IMG/VR virus record: IMGVR_UViG_3300025086_000080
Location: 1 to 40,233 of that record
Reading direction: 5' to 3' (one strand)
DNA from: a virus
DNA length: 40,233 bases
A model generated the notes under the pieces. That model searched no databases and was not told where the DNA came from. It was given only the letters and a program-made list of their open reading frames with translations. A program made the translations under genes and the position numbers. Positions 15,551 through 23,491 of the stretch are shown piece after piece (position 1 is the first letter of the stretch; the number at the start of each line of letters is the position of its first letter).

Positions 15551-15580
15551 TTGTTTTAACAAATAAAATAATTACTTTTG
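15551..15580 (+). promoter_or_regulatory. Bacteroidota promoter, TTG-N19-TACTTTTG
   Basis: TTG at 15551-15553 and TACTTTTG at 15573-15580 are separated by exactly 19 nt. It lies 32 nt before the start of the scaffold and capsid run, so it probably drives high expression of capsid proteins. It is the cleanest promoter match in the window. Confidence 0.75.
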
Positions 15581-15612
15581 CAAAAATATTGTTTAATTAA
15601 ATTTAATTTATT

Positions 15613-16746
15613 ATGAGTGACGAAATGGGAGAAATCATCGCAGAACAATTTAGCGGTGAGGTAGTATCTAATGACAATTCACAAGCTGCTGAGGTAGTTG
15701 ATTTAACAACTCCAGCACCAGAACAACCAGTAGAAGCTACTCAAGAAGCTCCACAACAAGTACAACAGGAGGAGCCTGTGCAAACAGAAAATCCTGTAAA
15801 AGAAAATAATGATCGTTCTTTAAATACTGAATCTAGCAATCAACCTGCACAAGAGGATCAAGAACCTACGGAATCTGAAGTAAATGAAGGCTTTGTGAAT
15901 TACATGAACGAGAAGTTCGGCACAGAGTTTTCATCTGTTGATGATGCCAAAAACGCTCTCTCTCCAAGAGAACTTAATTTTGCTAACGAACAGATAGCAC
16001 AAATGAACAAGTTTGTAAGTGAGACTGGGAGATCGGTTATTGAATATCTTCAAACTCAAGCGATTGACTACAATAAAATATCTAATGAGGATGTAATGAA
16101 GGTTTATATGAAACAAAATAACCCTGACCTTACAACTGAGGAAGTTAATTTATTAATTACCTCTAAATACAAATTAGGAGATAAAAGTGGTAATGAAGCT
16201 GAGAAGAAGCTTGGGCAGATTGAGCTTAAAAGAGATGTTGCTAACGCCAGAAAAGATCTTACAAATATGCAAGAGCAATACAGAATGCCAGTAAAAAATG
16301 AAGGCATGAGTAATGAAGAAGCAAATGAAATAAGGGAAAATTGGATTAACAGCATGAAGACCGAAGTTGATGATGTAGAATCTCTATCTTTTGATATAAA
16401 TGATAATGGAGAGGTTTTTGATTTTCAATTAAACGATGACCATAAAAAGTCATTAGTTGAATCAAACTCTAATCTTAATAATTTTTTCGATAGATATGTA
16501 GAGGAATCAGGCGACTGGAACTTTGACAAATTAAACATTGATATGTTTGTCTTGGACAATTTTCAAGATATTATAAGAAGTGTTGCGAGTCAATATAGAT
16601 CCAAAGGCACCGAGCAGGTGGTAAGGGATATAAAAAATCCATCGTTTAACAACGAGCCTAAAAGTAATATATCAAAAGACAAGTCTATTATTGAGCAGTT
16701 AGATGATCAGATACATGGAGGAACGGGATCATTATGGAATAGATAA
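15613..16746 (+). CDS. Probable capsid scaffolding protein (377 aa)
   Basis: It lies directly before the major capsid gene, the common place for a scaffold. Residues 1-100 are acidic and Pro/Gln/Glu-rich, with repeated short EQPVEATQEAPQQ-like runs, so disordered. Residues about 100-300 are helical and charged, and the end is a polar tail finishing GGTGSLWNR. Scaffolds are usually helical, acidic and disordered at the N-terminus, as here. No protease motif is visible, so the head maturation protease, if any, is elsewhere. The call depends on gene order and composition. Confidence 0.6.
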   Translation: MSDEMGEIIAEQFSGEVVSNDNSQAAEVVDLTTPAPEQPVEATQEAPQQVQQEEPVQTENPVKENNDRSLNTESSNQPAQEDQEPTESEVNEGFVNYMNEKFGTEFSSVDDAKNALSPRELNFANEQIAQMNKFVSETGRSVIEYLQTQAIDYNKISNEDVMKVYMKQNNPDLTTEEVNLLITSKYKLGDKSGNEAEKKLGQIELKRDVANARKDLTNMQEQYRMPVKNEGMSNEEANEIRENWINSMKTEVDDVESLSFDINDNGEVFDFQLNDDHKKSLVESNSNLNNFFDRYVEESGDWNFDKLNIDMFVLDNFQDIIRSVASQYRSKGTEQVVRDIKNPSFNNEPKSNISKDKSIIEQLDDQIHGGTGSLWNR

Positions 16747-16776
16747 CAACAAATATTAATTTAAAATTTATAAAAA

Positions 16777-18228
16777 ATGGCAACAGTAAATATACCTAGT
16801 GGTATGCTGATAAAGCCTTCAGCGGTTCAAGTTGCAACTAACGAGAACTATGTAAGTGCTTTAACGGCTACTTCGGGTCAATTTAGACAAAGAGATGTCT
16901 CTGAAAAACTTGTTAAGCGTTATGGTGAACAAGGTATTACAGGACTTCTTGAATTAATGGGGTCGAAAGCTCCATGTTCAAACACTTCATTTGAACACTA
17001 TGAGGAAACTTATAGACATCACAGTATAACTGCACAATTTTCATCTGCTTCAGCAAACAATGCTACTGAGGTAACTCTTACGCTTCAATCAAGCTCTTAT
17101 AATGAAAACTTTATAGGGGGTGACGATTATTCAGCAGTAAGACCAGGTGATATCTTAAGAGATAAAGATGGTGACATGTGGTACGTGATTAGTTCACAAA
17201 TGCCTAGTGCATCTACAAGAACTGTTAAAGTTCACTCTATAGATGGTGCTAACCAGGCAAAAACAGGTACAGGTGATGATTATGAGTTCGCAATCATTGG
17301 TAACGCTCACCCTGAAGGTGGGATACAGCCAGATGGTTTATCTCCATTAGTACATGAATACTCTAACAAGTGTATGATCTTAAAAGAATCTTTTGAGGTA
17401 ACAGGTTCTGAGGCTACAAACATTGTATATGTAAAAGTTGACAATGAAAAAATGGGCTCAGGGTATGTATGGTACTTAAAAGGTGAATCAGATACTTATA
17501 AGAGATTTATGGATTATTCTGAGATCATGATGATGCTAGGTGAGGATATCACTAACGCTACTTTAGAAGGTGTTAATACAACTTTTGAAAGTGGTACGGC
17601 ACAAAGTAACTCAGGTCTTAGAGGAACTCAAGGTTTACTTCCTTGGATAGAAACAGATGGACAGTCTATGGACTTAGGATCTGCTTCTATTACAATGGCA
17701 GACTTTGACGCTATAATCAAATCATTAGATAAATATAGAGGTGCTAAAGAATACGCTATGTATTCAGGTATCAATCTATCTTTAGATATTGATGATTTAT
17801 TAGCATCTCAAGGAGCTTATGCTGCTGGCGGTGCTAACTATGGTGCTTTCCAAAATAGTAAAGATATGGCGTTAAACTTAGGTTTCAACTCATTCACTAG
17901 AGGAGGTTACACATTCCATAAGAAAACTTATGATTTATTTAACCACCCTAGATTATTAGGAGCTACTGGATTCAACTACAACGGATACGGTGTTTGTATT
18001 CCTATGGATATGCAAAAAGACGCTAAGTCTGGTGATAGCATTCCATCGTTAAGAATACGATATAAAGCTGCTAATGGTTATTCTAGAGATATGGAGCACT
18101 GGTTAACTGGTTCTGCTGTTCTAGCAAACAAAACTAACACTAAAGATGTGCTACAATCGCACTACAGATGTGAAAGAGGTTTTGAAGGCTTTGCGGCTAA
18201 CAGATACATGTTAATCAAGAAATCTTAA
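16777..18228 (+). CDS. Major capsid protein (483 aa)
   Basis: Length and position after portal and scaffold match an HK97-fold capsid protein of the crAss-like/P22-like type. The N-terminal arm is followed by a region with LVKRYGEQGITGLLELMGSKAPC (about residues 46-68). Then come a beta-rich inserted domain (about 80-170), the segment YLKGESDTYKRFMDYSEIMMMLGED, and a C-terminal A-domain-like region (about 300-483) ending in RGFEGFAANRYMLIKKS. It has the even composition of an abundant virion protein. It is the likely client of the GroES-like protein. Confidence 0.8.
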   Translation: MATVNIPSGMLIKPSAVQVATNENYVSALTATSGQFRQRDVSEKLVKRYGEQGITGLLELMGSKAPCSNTSFEHYEETYRHHSITAQFSSASANNATEVTLTLQSSSYNENFIGGDDYSAVRPGDILRDKDGDMWYVISSQMPSASTRTVKVHSIDGANQAKTGTGDDYEFAIIGNAHPEGGIQPDGLSPLVHEYSNKCMILKESFEVTGSEATNIVYVKVDNEKMGSGYVWYLKGESDTYKRFMDYSEIMMMLGEDITNATLEGVNTTFESGTAQSNSGLRGTQGLLPWIETDGQSMDLGSASITMADFDAIIKSLDKYRGAKEYAMYSGINLSLDIDDLLASQGAYAAGGANYGAFQNSKDMALNLGFNSFTRGGYTFHKKTYDLFNHPRLLGATGFNYNGYGVCIPMDMQKDAKSGDSIPSLRIRYKAANGYSRDMEHWLTGSAVLANKTNTKDVLQSHYRCERGFEGFAANRYMLIKKS

Positions 18229-18255
18229 TTATTAACCTTAAAAGTTTTATAACAA

Positions 18256-18654
18256 ATGGAAAAAAACGAAGAAAAGTTTTTATACTTTCAAGAAGCTAAA
18301 GCGGGGGCTAATGTAGACGCTGATGAGGTGGCTATGTACCCATTATCATCCTTTTTAGGATTTGATACACAAGCTGGCGACACAAATGGAACAACTTTAA
18401 CTATGCGATTCAAGCCGATGAGAAGATCTGCTCTTGTTACTGACGAGGGTGCTGTTGGTGAAGAAACAGATGCTATGGTTTTAACTGTTGTTGCAAATAG
18501 TCAAAAGTCTGTTATGGCTAGTATTCTTGATAAGATGAACGAACCTTTTTCCAGGGATAATGGCTTTATTGTGGTTGCTAATGTAGTTGACTCTGAGTTT
18601 TTAAATTCAAACATAACAAGTGTTGTTGTAACCGTAAGGGCTGCTACAGCGTAA
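18256..18654 (+). CDS. Capsid decoration-like protein, paralogue A (132 aa)
   Basis: It clearly resembles the following gene: both open with LYF near residues 8-10 or 4-6, have a MYPLSSFLGF/CYPMSKLKGM segment, a beta-strand core, DKMNEPFSRDNGFIVV/EVINEPNMKNNGFAVI, and a similar end. A small beta-alpha fold directly after the capsid gene fits a decoration or minor head protein. No established family name is recognised. Confidence 0.55.
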   Translation: MEKNEEKFLYFQEAKAGANVDADEVAMYPLSSFLGFDTQAGDTNGTTLTMRFKPMRRSALVTDEGAVGEETDAMVLTVVANSQKSVMASILDKMNEPFSRDNGFIVVANVVDSEFLNSNITSVVVTVRAATA

Positions 18655-18681
18655 TATTAACTTATAAAAAATTATATAGAT

Positions 18682-19062
18682 ATGAAAATGTTATATTTTA
18701 TGAATGCCTCAGATGGGAACTTCAATTCAAGCACATCTACTGCACCAGATGCAGTATGCTATCCAATGTCTAAATTAAAAGGCATGGTATCTAAAGATGC
18801 TGATGAACTTTATATGTACTTTGATTCTGCTCAAGCAGCGGGTACAGATGAAGCTAACAACACTTCAGGTACTGATTTGATAACAATAGAATTTCTTACT
18901 AACGATGCTCACAAGGCAGCGTTTAGAGATATTGTAGAAGTTATCAACGAGCCTAATATGAAGAACAATGGATTTGCTGTTATTATGGATGCTGCCAACT
19001 CTGTCAAGCCTAGCAACGACATTGTAGCTGCTTTCACAATACTGACTGATAACCCTGCGTAA
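18682..19062 (+). CDS. Capsid decoration-like protein, paralogue B (126 aa)
   Basis: This is a tandem paralogue of the preceding gene, sharing the NEPxxxxNGFxV block (about residues 88-102) and the same length. Divergence is high, so the duplication is old. It is followed by a strong GC-rich hairpin (19113-19135). A role as a second decoration or head-surface protein is inferred from position and duplication. Confidence 0.55.
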   Translation: MKMLYFMNASDGNFNSSTSTAPDAVCYPMSKLKGMVSKDADELYMYFDSAQAAGTDEANNTSGTDLITIEFLTNDAHKAAFRDIVEVINEPNMKNNGFAVIMDAANSVKPSNDIVAAFTILTDNPA

Positions 19063-19112
19063 ATAGGTAGCTGTCTTGAAATGATATATAGGCAGTCTAA
19101 AGAACACATTAA

Positions 19113-19135
19113 GGAGGGGGAGCTTATCCTCCTCC
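19113..19135 (+). terminator. GC-rich hairpin after the capsid genes
   Basis: GGAGGGGGA (19113-19121) pairs with TCCTCCTCC (19127-19135), giving nine pairs with one G-T wobble, around loop GCTTA. T-rich DNA follows only after AAGATG, so it is either a weak terminator or a transcript-stabilising 3' hairpin. Confidence 0.5.
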
Positions 19136-19174
19136 AAGATGTTTTAATTTTAATTTAATTTAATTTTTAATACA

Positions 19175-20098
19175 ATGAAAAAAGCAAAAAAAGTAATAGA
19201 GGTAAAAGAAAATATTAACATACCTCCATACCAAGAAAAAAGTGTTGAGGACACTATTGTGGCAGAAAAGCCAGTTAAAAAAACAAATACTCACGGAATA
19301 AAAAACCTAAATAAAGGTTTTATAAAAAATCCTAAAGAAGCTACCACGTATAGATTAATAAAAGAAAGAAGAGATCGTAAAGGTCATATTAAATTTCCTA
19401 TTGTTTATATGTTAAAAGCTGAGGATATTATATTTGATGAAGAAAAAGGTGTTAATAGAAAAATAAGATACATACCTGGGGAGTCATCTATATTTGAAGA
19501 TGAGCAAAAAGAAGATGCAAAAGTAAAATCTCCTATTACATTTAGTAATGGATTCTTAAGAGTGGATTACACAAACCCTACTTTAAAAAAGTTTTTAGAT
19601 ATGTGTAACTCTAATTCTAGTAACCCTAATAGGGTAGCTACATCACCTGCATCATTTAAACTTATGGATTACGCTAAACAAGCTCAGGAGAGGTTGCAAA
19701 AAAGTGTTAAATCTATGGATGCCTTAAAGTTAGTTTTTGAACTTCCTTTAGATAAGCTTTTAGGATATGCTCAAGTATTAGGAGTAAGGGTTGATAAATC
19801 TACAGATGAGATTAGATATGATATGAAAGTTTTAGCTGAGAAAGATCCTGAAAAGTTTATAACAGGACTTGATGATCCTAAGATGGAAATCAAACAATCA
19901 TTACTTAGAGCTAAAGATTTTGGAATTATAGATTGGAACGCTCAACAAGTTATGTGGGTCCAGGGAGATACAAGGCCTGTAATAACAAAAGTACCATTGG
20001 GAGTTAAGCCAGTGGACTTTCTAGCTGATAAATGTATGACTGATTCTGGTAGTTCTATTATGGATCAGATAAAAATACACTTATCTAAATACAATTAA
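19175..20098 (+). CDS. Structural or assembly protein of unknown function (307 aa)
   Basis: The N-terminal 90 residues are Lys-rich and look disordered. A conserved-looking middle follows (about residues 85-130, with EDIIFDEEKGVNRKIRYIPGESSIFEDEQ), of a kind I have seen in tailed-phage virion-module proteins without an assigned function. The C-terminal half is helical (about 160-260) and ends with HLSKYN. It lies between decoration-like and ring-like genes, so a head or neck role is likely. It is followed by a terminator. Confidence 0.5.
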   Translation: MKKAKKVIEVKENINIPPYQEKSVEDTIVAEKPVKKTNTHGIKNLNKGFIKNPKEATTYRLIKERRDRKGHIKFPIVYMLKAEDIIFDEEKGVNRKIRYIPGESSIFEDEQKEDAKVKSPITFSNGFLRVDYTNPTLKKFLDMCNSNSSNPNRVATSPASFKLMDYAKQAQERLQKSVKSMDALKLVFELPLDKLLGYAQVLGVRVDKSTDEIRYDMKVLAEKDPEKFITGLDDPKMEIKQSLLRAKDFGIIDWNAQQVMWVQGDTRPVITKVPLGVKPVDFLADKCMTDSGSSIMDQIKIHLSKYN

Positions 20099-20118
20099 CA
20101 TTACTTTACATTAACAAT

Positions 20119-20154
20119 AAGGGGGGTACAAGTTTGTTGCCTCCCTTTTTTTTT
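20119..20154 (+). terminator. Intrinsic terminator overlapping a promoter
   Basis: AAGGGGGG (20119-20126) pairs with CCTCCCTT (20140-20147), eight pairs with one wobble, followed by a run of nine T (20146-20154). It ends the capsid transcript. The next promoter's TTG lies within its loop or stem. Confidence 0.7.
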
Positions 20155-20164
20155 GCTATATTTG
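20134..20164 (+). promoter_or_regulatory. Bacteroidota promoter inside the terminator
   Basis: TTG at 20134-20136 lies 20 nt before TATATTTG (20157-20164). A second TTG at 20137-20139 would give a 17-nt spacing. It drives the neck genes from 20181. The spacer overlaps the terminator stem and T-run. Confidence 0.6.
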
Positions 20165-20180
20165 TTGAAAATGTTTAGAT

Positions 20181-21104
20181 ATGACGATTGATGAGTTATA
20201 TAAGTTTATACAATTTATAGCAAATAAAGAACAAAGAGGGTTTATAAAACCTTCTGAGTTTAATATGTTAGCTGAAAGAGCTCAAATTGATTTAATACAC
20301 GATAGGTTTGCTAGGTATAAGGCTAAGGATAGACCATCACTAGCTTTAGAGCAAAATAATTCTGTTATAGATGATATACACACTCTTGTGACACAAAAAA
20401 GGTTAAGTTATAATAATATACCTATACCCCAAGATGATGTTGACAACTGGAATACTGCTTATCCAGGGGAGCCTTTTCCTTATCAATACCTTATAGATCA
20501 ATTTAATGAAGAAAAGTATGGTGTTGGATCTTGGCAGACTCCAGATGATTATTTACATTTTATACAATTAAAAAGATCTACAAGTAATCCTGATGACCTA
20601 ACGTTTAACCAATTTAATACTTTATTTGCAGATCTTCCTTACGACAATATTGAACTATTAACACACGATCAGTATCTTATGAGAAAGGAAAGTGTTTTAA
20701 ATCCTATTGACGCTATGAATCTAACTGGAATGGGCGGTAAGGCTGTGGCTGTTGTTGTAGAGGGTGGTTTTAGGATTTATAAAAGCGATTCTTACATTAC
20801 CGCAAAGCAGACTTGGACATCAGTAACCTCTCCTTCATATTCAACTTTCCCTGGAACTGTTTCTAGAAGCGATTATTTTTTAGAATATATACGAAAACCA
20901 AAAAAACCTCATTGGGGATATACTATGGTTAACAATATGTATGTATTTAATCCATCTAGCCCTAATACAGTTGAATTAGAATTATCTGAAAAAACACATA
21001 GTGAAGTAGCTCAAAGAATGCTTTCTTATATAGGTATATCTCTTAGGGATCAAGAACCTTTAGGATATGCAGAGGCAAAAGTACAAGATCAAAAAAAATC
21101 CTAA
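20181..21104 (+). CDS. Neck ring-like structural protein (307 aa)
   Basis: The N-terminus (about residues 1-50) with DELYKFIQFIANKEQRGFIKPSEFNMLAERAQIDLI, and a C-terminal region (about 230-295) with EYIRKPKKPHWGYTMVNN and ELELSEKTHSEVAQRMLSYIGISLRDQE, match neck proteins I associate with Bacteroidota podoviruses and crAss-like phages. The likely role is a ring below the portal. No enzyme motif is seen. It is the first gene after the terminator/promoter. The next start follows its stop by three nucleotides. Confidence 0.6.
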   Translation: MTIDELYKFIQFIANKEQRGFIKPSEFNMLAERAQIDLIHDRFARYKAKDRPSLALEQNNSVIDDIHTLVTQKRLSYNNIPIPQDDVDNWNTAYPGEPFPYQYLIDQFNEEKYGVGSWQTPDDYLHFIQLKRSTSNPDDLTFNQFNTLFADLPYDNIELLTHDQYLMRKESVLNPIDAMNLTGMGGKAVAVVVEGGFRIYKSDSYITAKQTWTSVTSPSYSTFPGTVSRSDYFLEYIRKPKKPHWGYTMVNNMYVFNPSSPNTVELELSEKTHSEVAQRMLSYIGISLRDQEPLGYAEAKVQDQKKS

Positions 21105-21107
21105 AAA

Positions 21108-22709
21108 ATGGCAACAAGAAGAGGTATAGCGGAACAAATATTAAGAATAATTAGCGGGGGGCAACCTACCACTGAAATAGATATTAGTATAAGAGAAATA
21201 ATGTTTTTAGTTGACCAGGAAAGGGACGCCATGATTAAAGCTGAAATATTAGACTCTATGTACACTAAAGGGGTTGCTAACTCAAAAGCGGAATTAGAGA
21301 TTTTAGGCCAATACCTTATAGAGAAATCTATAAACTTAATTGGGGGAATAAAAGGGGGTTCAGGAGTTGGTTTGTATGGACTTCTACCTGGCTTAATGTC
21401 TTTACCAAAAGATATGGCCGTGCAACATGTTCGTGCATCTGGTGCAGCTTTTTCTCAACATGATCACGATGATGACAATCTAGGTGAAGTTAATATACCC
21501 ACAAATAGACAAAGAAGGGTGGTAGAGGTTTCTGTAGACGAAGGTCTTGTCTCAAACTCAACTGGAGAACTTCTTTTTTTTGGGTTCACAAACGGCCCTT
21601 TAAAAATGGATGATAATTATATAATATCATTTACACTTAACACAGGAGATGATTATACTGAACCTAAAGAACATAATATAAGTTTTAATATTAATACAAA
21701 AAAATATAAAAACACTATATATAGTTGGCAAGGATTAGCTCAAGCGATTAAAGCTAGTAATGATTTTAAGAAGTTTTTAAAAGATTTTAAATTAAAACAT
21801 GTATCAGGTGGTAGTGACACAACGCAATCTGATATAATAATAAGTGGTTTATATAACTTTTCTATTTCAAACCTTCAAATAAATTCAGCAGATTCTGGCG
21901 GGGACCACGGTTTTGTTTATACTTTTACTGACACAAATGGGTTTACTCAAGATCAAATATCTGACACTTCTTTAGAGATTATAATAAATAATACTCCATA
22001 CACAGTAGATTTTTCTAACGAAGATTGGGGTGACGCTATATCAGCGGATGGGATAAGCTTTATAAATGCTCTTACAGCTGCTCAGTATGTAGCAAAGGCG
22101 TTTGTTTTAAAAAATGCTGACAAAATAGCTAAAGAACAAAATATTGCTGTTACAGCAAAAGCACCATTAAGTACAAATTATTTTGGACAAGATGGGGAGG
22201 GTGGACCAAATAATTTAATATGGTTTGTAGAAATGACTCAAAGAGGTGGTTTTAATATAAACGTTAGTTCACCTGGAATAATCACCCCAACCATATTAGG
22301 GAACACTCAGGCTTATATAGCAGGGTATGATGAGGCAACAGGAAACCCTAACCAATGGGGGGCCTATAACCAACAAGGGTATTATCCAGCTAGGTTTAAG
22401 AAAAACAAAACTTTTACAAGAATGCCTAGTAATGGTCAATATAATACTTTATATAACAAAGCCGTTACAATGAGTGGTAGGGATTATTATTATATACAGG
22501 GTAATAAAATATATTTATATGAAAAATATAATACAGATGATTTCGATCAAATAGTAGTTACTTTTCTATCAAACTCATCATATCTTAATGATAACGACCC
22601 TTATCCAGTACCTTCTGATCATGTTAATATTATTATTAAAAACGTTATTCAGATACTTGGTGTTATGAGGCAAGCTAAAAAAGATATGACTAATGATAAC
22701 CTTAAATAA
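21108..22709 (+). CDS. Neck ring-like protein with large beta-rich insertion (533 aa)
   Basis: Residues 1-80 (IAEQILRIISGGQPTTEIDISIREIMFLVDQERDAMI) and the C-terminal part (about 425-533) resemble neck ring proteins. Residues about 110-420 look like an added beta-rich domain starting with HDHDDDNLGE. That region contains two similar strand-helix units (about 140-220 and 285-350), suggesting an internal duplication. The insert could be surface-exposed. The function is inferred from the ends and from the position between two other ring-like genes. Confidence 0.55.
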   Translation: MATRRGIAEQILRIISGGQPTTEIDISIREIMFLVDQERDAMIKAEILDSMYTKGVANSKAELEILGQYLIEKSINLIGGIKGGSGVGLYGLLPGLMSLPKDMAVQHVRASGAAFSQHDHDDDNLGEVNIPTNRQRRVVEVSVDEGLVSNSTGELLFFGFTNGPLKMDDNYIISFTLNTGDDYTEPKEHNISFNINTKKYKNTIYSWQGLAQAIKASNDFKKFLKDFKLKHVSGGSDTTQSDIIISGLYNFSISNLQINSADSGGDHGFVYTFTDTNGFTQDQISDTSLEIIINNTPYTVDFSNEDWGDAISADGISFINALTAAQYVAKAFVLKNADKIAKEQNIAVTAKAPLSTNYFGQDGEGGPNNLIWFVEMTQRGGFNINVSSPGIITPTILGNTQAYIAGYDEATGNPNQWGAYNQQGYYPARFKKNKTFTRMPSNGQYNTLYNKAVTMSGRDYYYIQGNKIYLYEKYNTDDFDQIVVTFLSNSSYLNDNDPYPVPSDHVNIIIKNVIQILGVMRQAKKDMTNDNLK

Positions 22710-22716
22710 ATAAAAG

Positions 22717-23487
22717 ATGGCTTATAATCAAAATTGGTACGAATATAACAATAATATAAATTCAGCACAGTTTGTTTCTGTTCAAGAGGTTATACAAGAT
22801 CTTATTGTAGAAGAAGGAAAATCTAGTGAGCATGATTATTTAAGATATTTTAAAATGGCTTTAAGTGGATTAAAAGAATTAAGTTTTGATACAGTAAGGC
22901 AAATAAAAACAATAGAGTTATCTCTAGATCACAAAAATACAGTTAGACTTCCCCTTGATTATGTTTCTTATACTAAGATAGGCGTTGTTGGGGGTAATGG
23001 GGAAATGAATTATTTAGGACAAAAAACTGAAATAAATTTTGTTCACGGATCTAAATCAACTACTGATGATAATGAAACAGACCCTCCTATATTTACAGAT
23101 AATATTCCTGGAGACGGTATACATGGTAGATTCGGACAGGGTGGAGGTAATAACGCAAATGGTTATTATAGAGAGAATTTACAAGAGGGAACCATAGAGT
23201 TTTCAAATACAAAAGGATCTATAATATTAGAATACATTTCAGATGGGTCTACAGGTCTTTCTGGAGATGAGATAAAAATACACGCTTTTGCTGAAGAGGC
23301 TTTAAAGGCTTATGTGTACTGGAAATCTATATACAGAAAAAGAGCAATTAATATGAATGAGAAGATGATTGCTAAGAAAGAATTTTATAATCAAAAGAGA
23401 CTTGCTAGAGCTAGAATGCAGTCATTCAATAAAGAAGAGGCTTTACAGACTACAAGAAAAGCATTTAAGCAGGCTCCAAAACTTTAA
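22717..23487 (+). CDS. Neck ring or tail-tube-adaptor-like protein (256 aa)
   Basis: It contains FKMALSGLKELSFDTVRQIKTIELSLDHKNTVRLPLDYVSYTKIGVV (about residues 47-92) and a C-terminal helical LKAYVYWKSIYRKRAINMNEKMIAKKEFYNQKRLARARMQSF (about 196-240). These are hallmarks of a head-tail connector-type protein found in crAss-like and related Bacteroidota phages. Role: neck or tail ring between portal and muzzle. The next gene begins four nucleotides after its stop. Confidence 0.65.
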   Translation: MAYNQNWYEYNNNINSAQFVSVQEVIQDLIVEEGKSSEHDYLRYFKMALSGLKELSFDTVRQIKTIELSLDHKNTVRLPLDYVSYTKIGVVGGNGEMNYLGQKTEINFVHGSKSTTDDNETDPPIFTDNIPGDGIHGRFGQGGGNNANGYYRENLQEGTIEFSNTKGSIILEYISDGSTGLSGDEIKIHAFAEEALKAYVYWKSIYRKRAINMNEKMIAKKEFYNQKRLARARMQSFNKEEALQTTRKAFKQAPKL

Positions 23488-23491
23488 ATAA

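Noticed and set aside
17815-17850. Y-A-A-G-G in the capsid protein
   Set aside because: It is internal, inside a folded domain, and flanked by Ala/Gly-rich sequence, so it is treated as chance rather than part of the terminal motif set.
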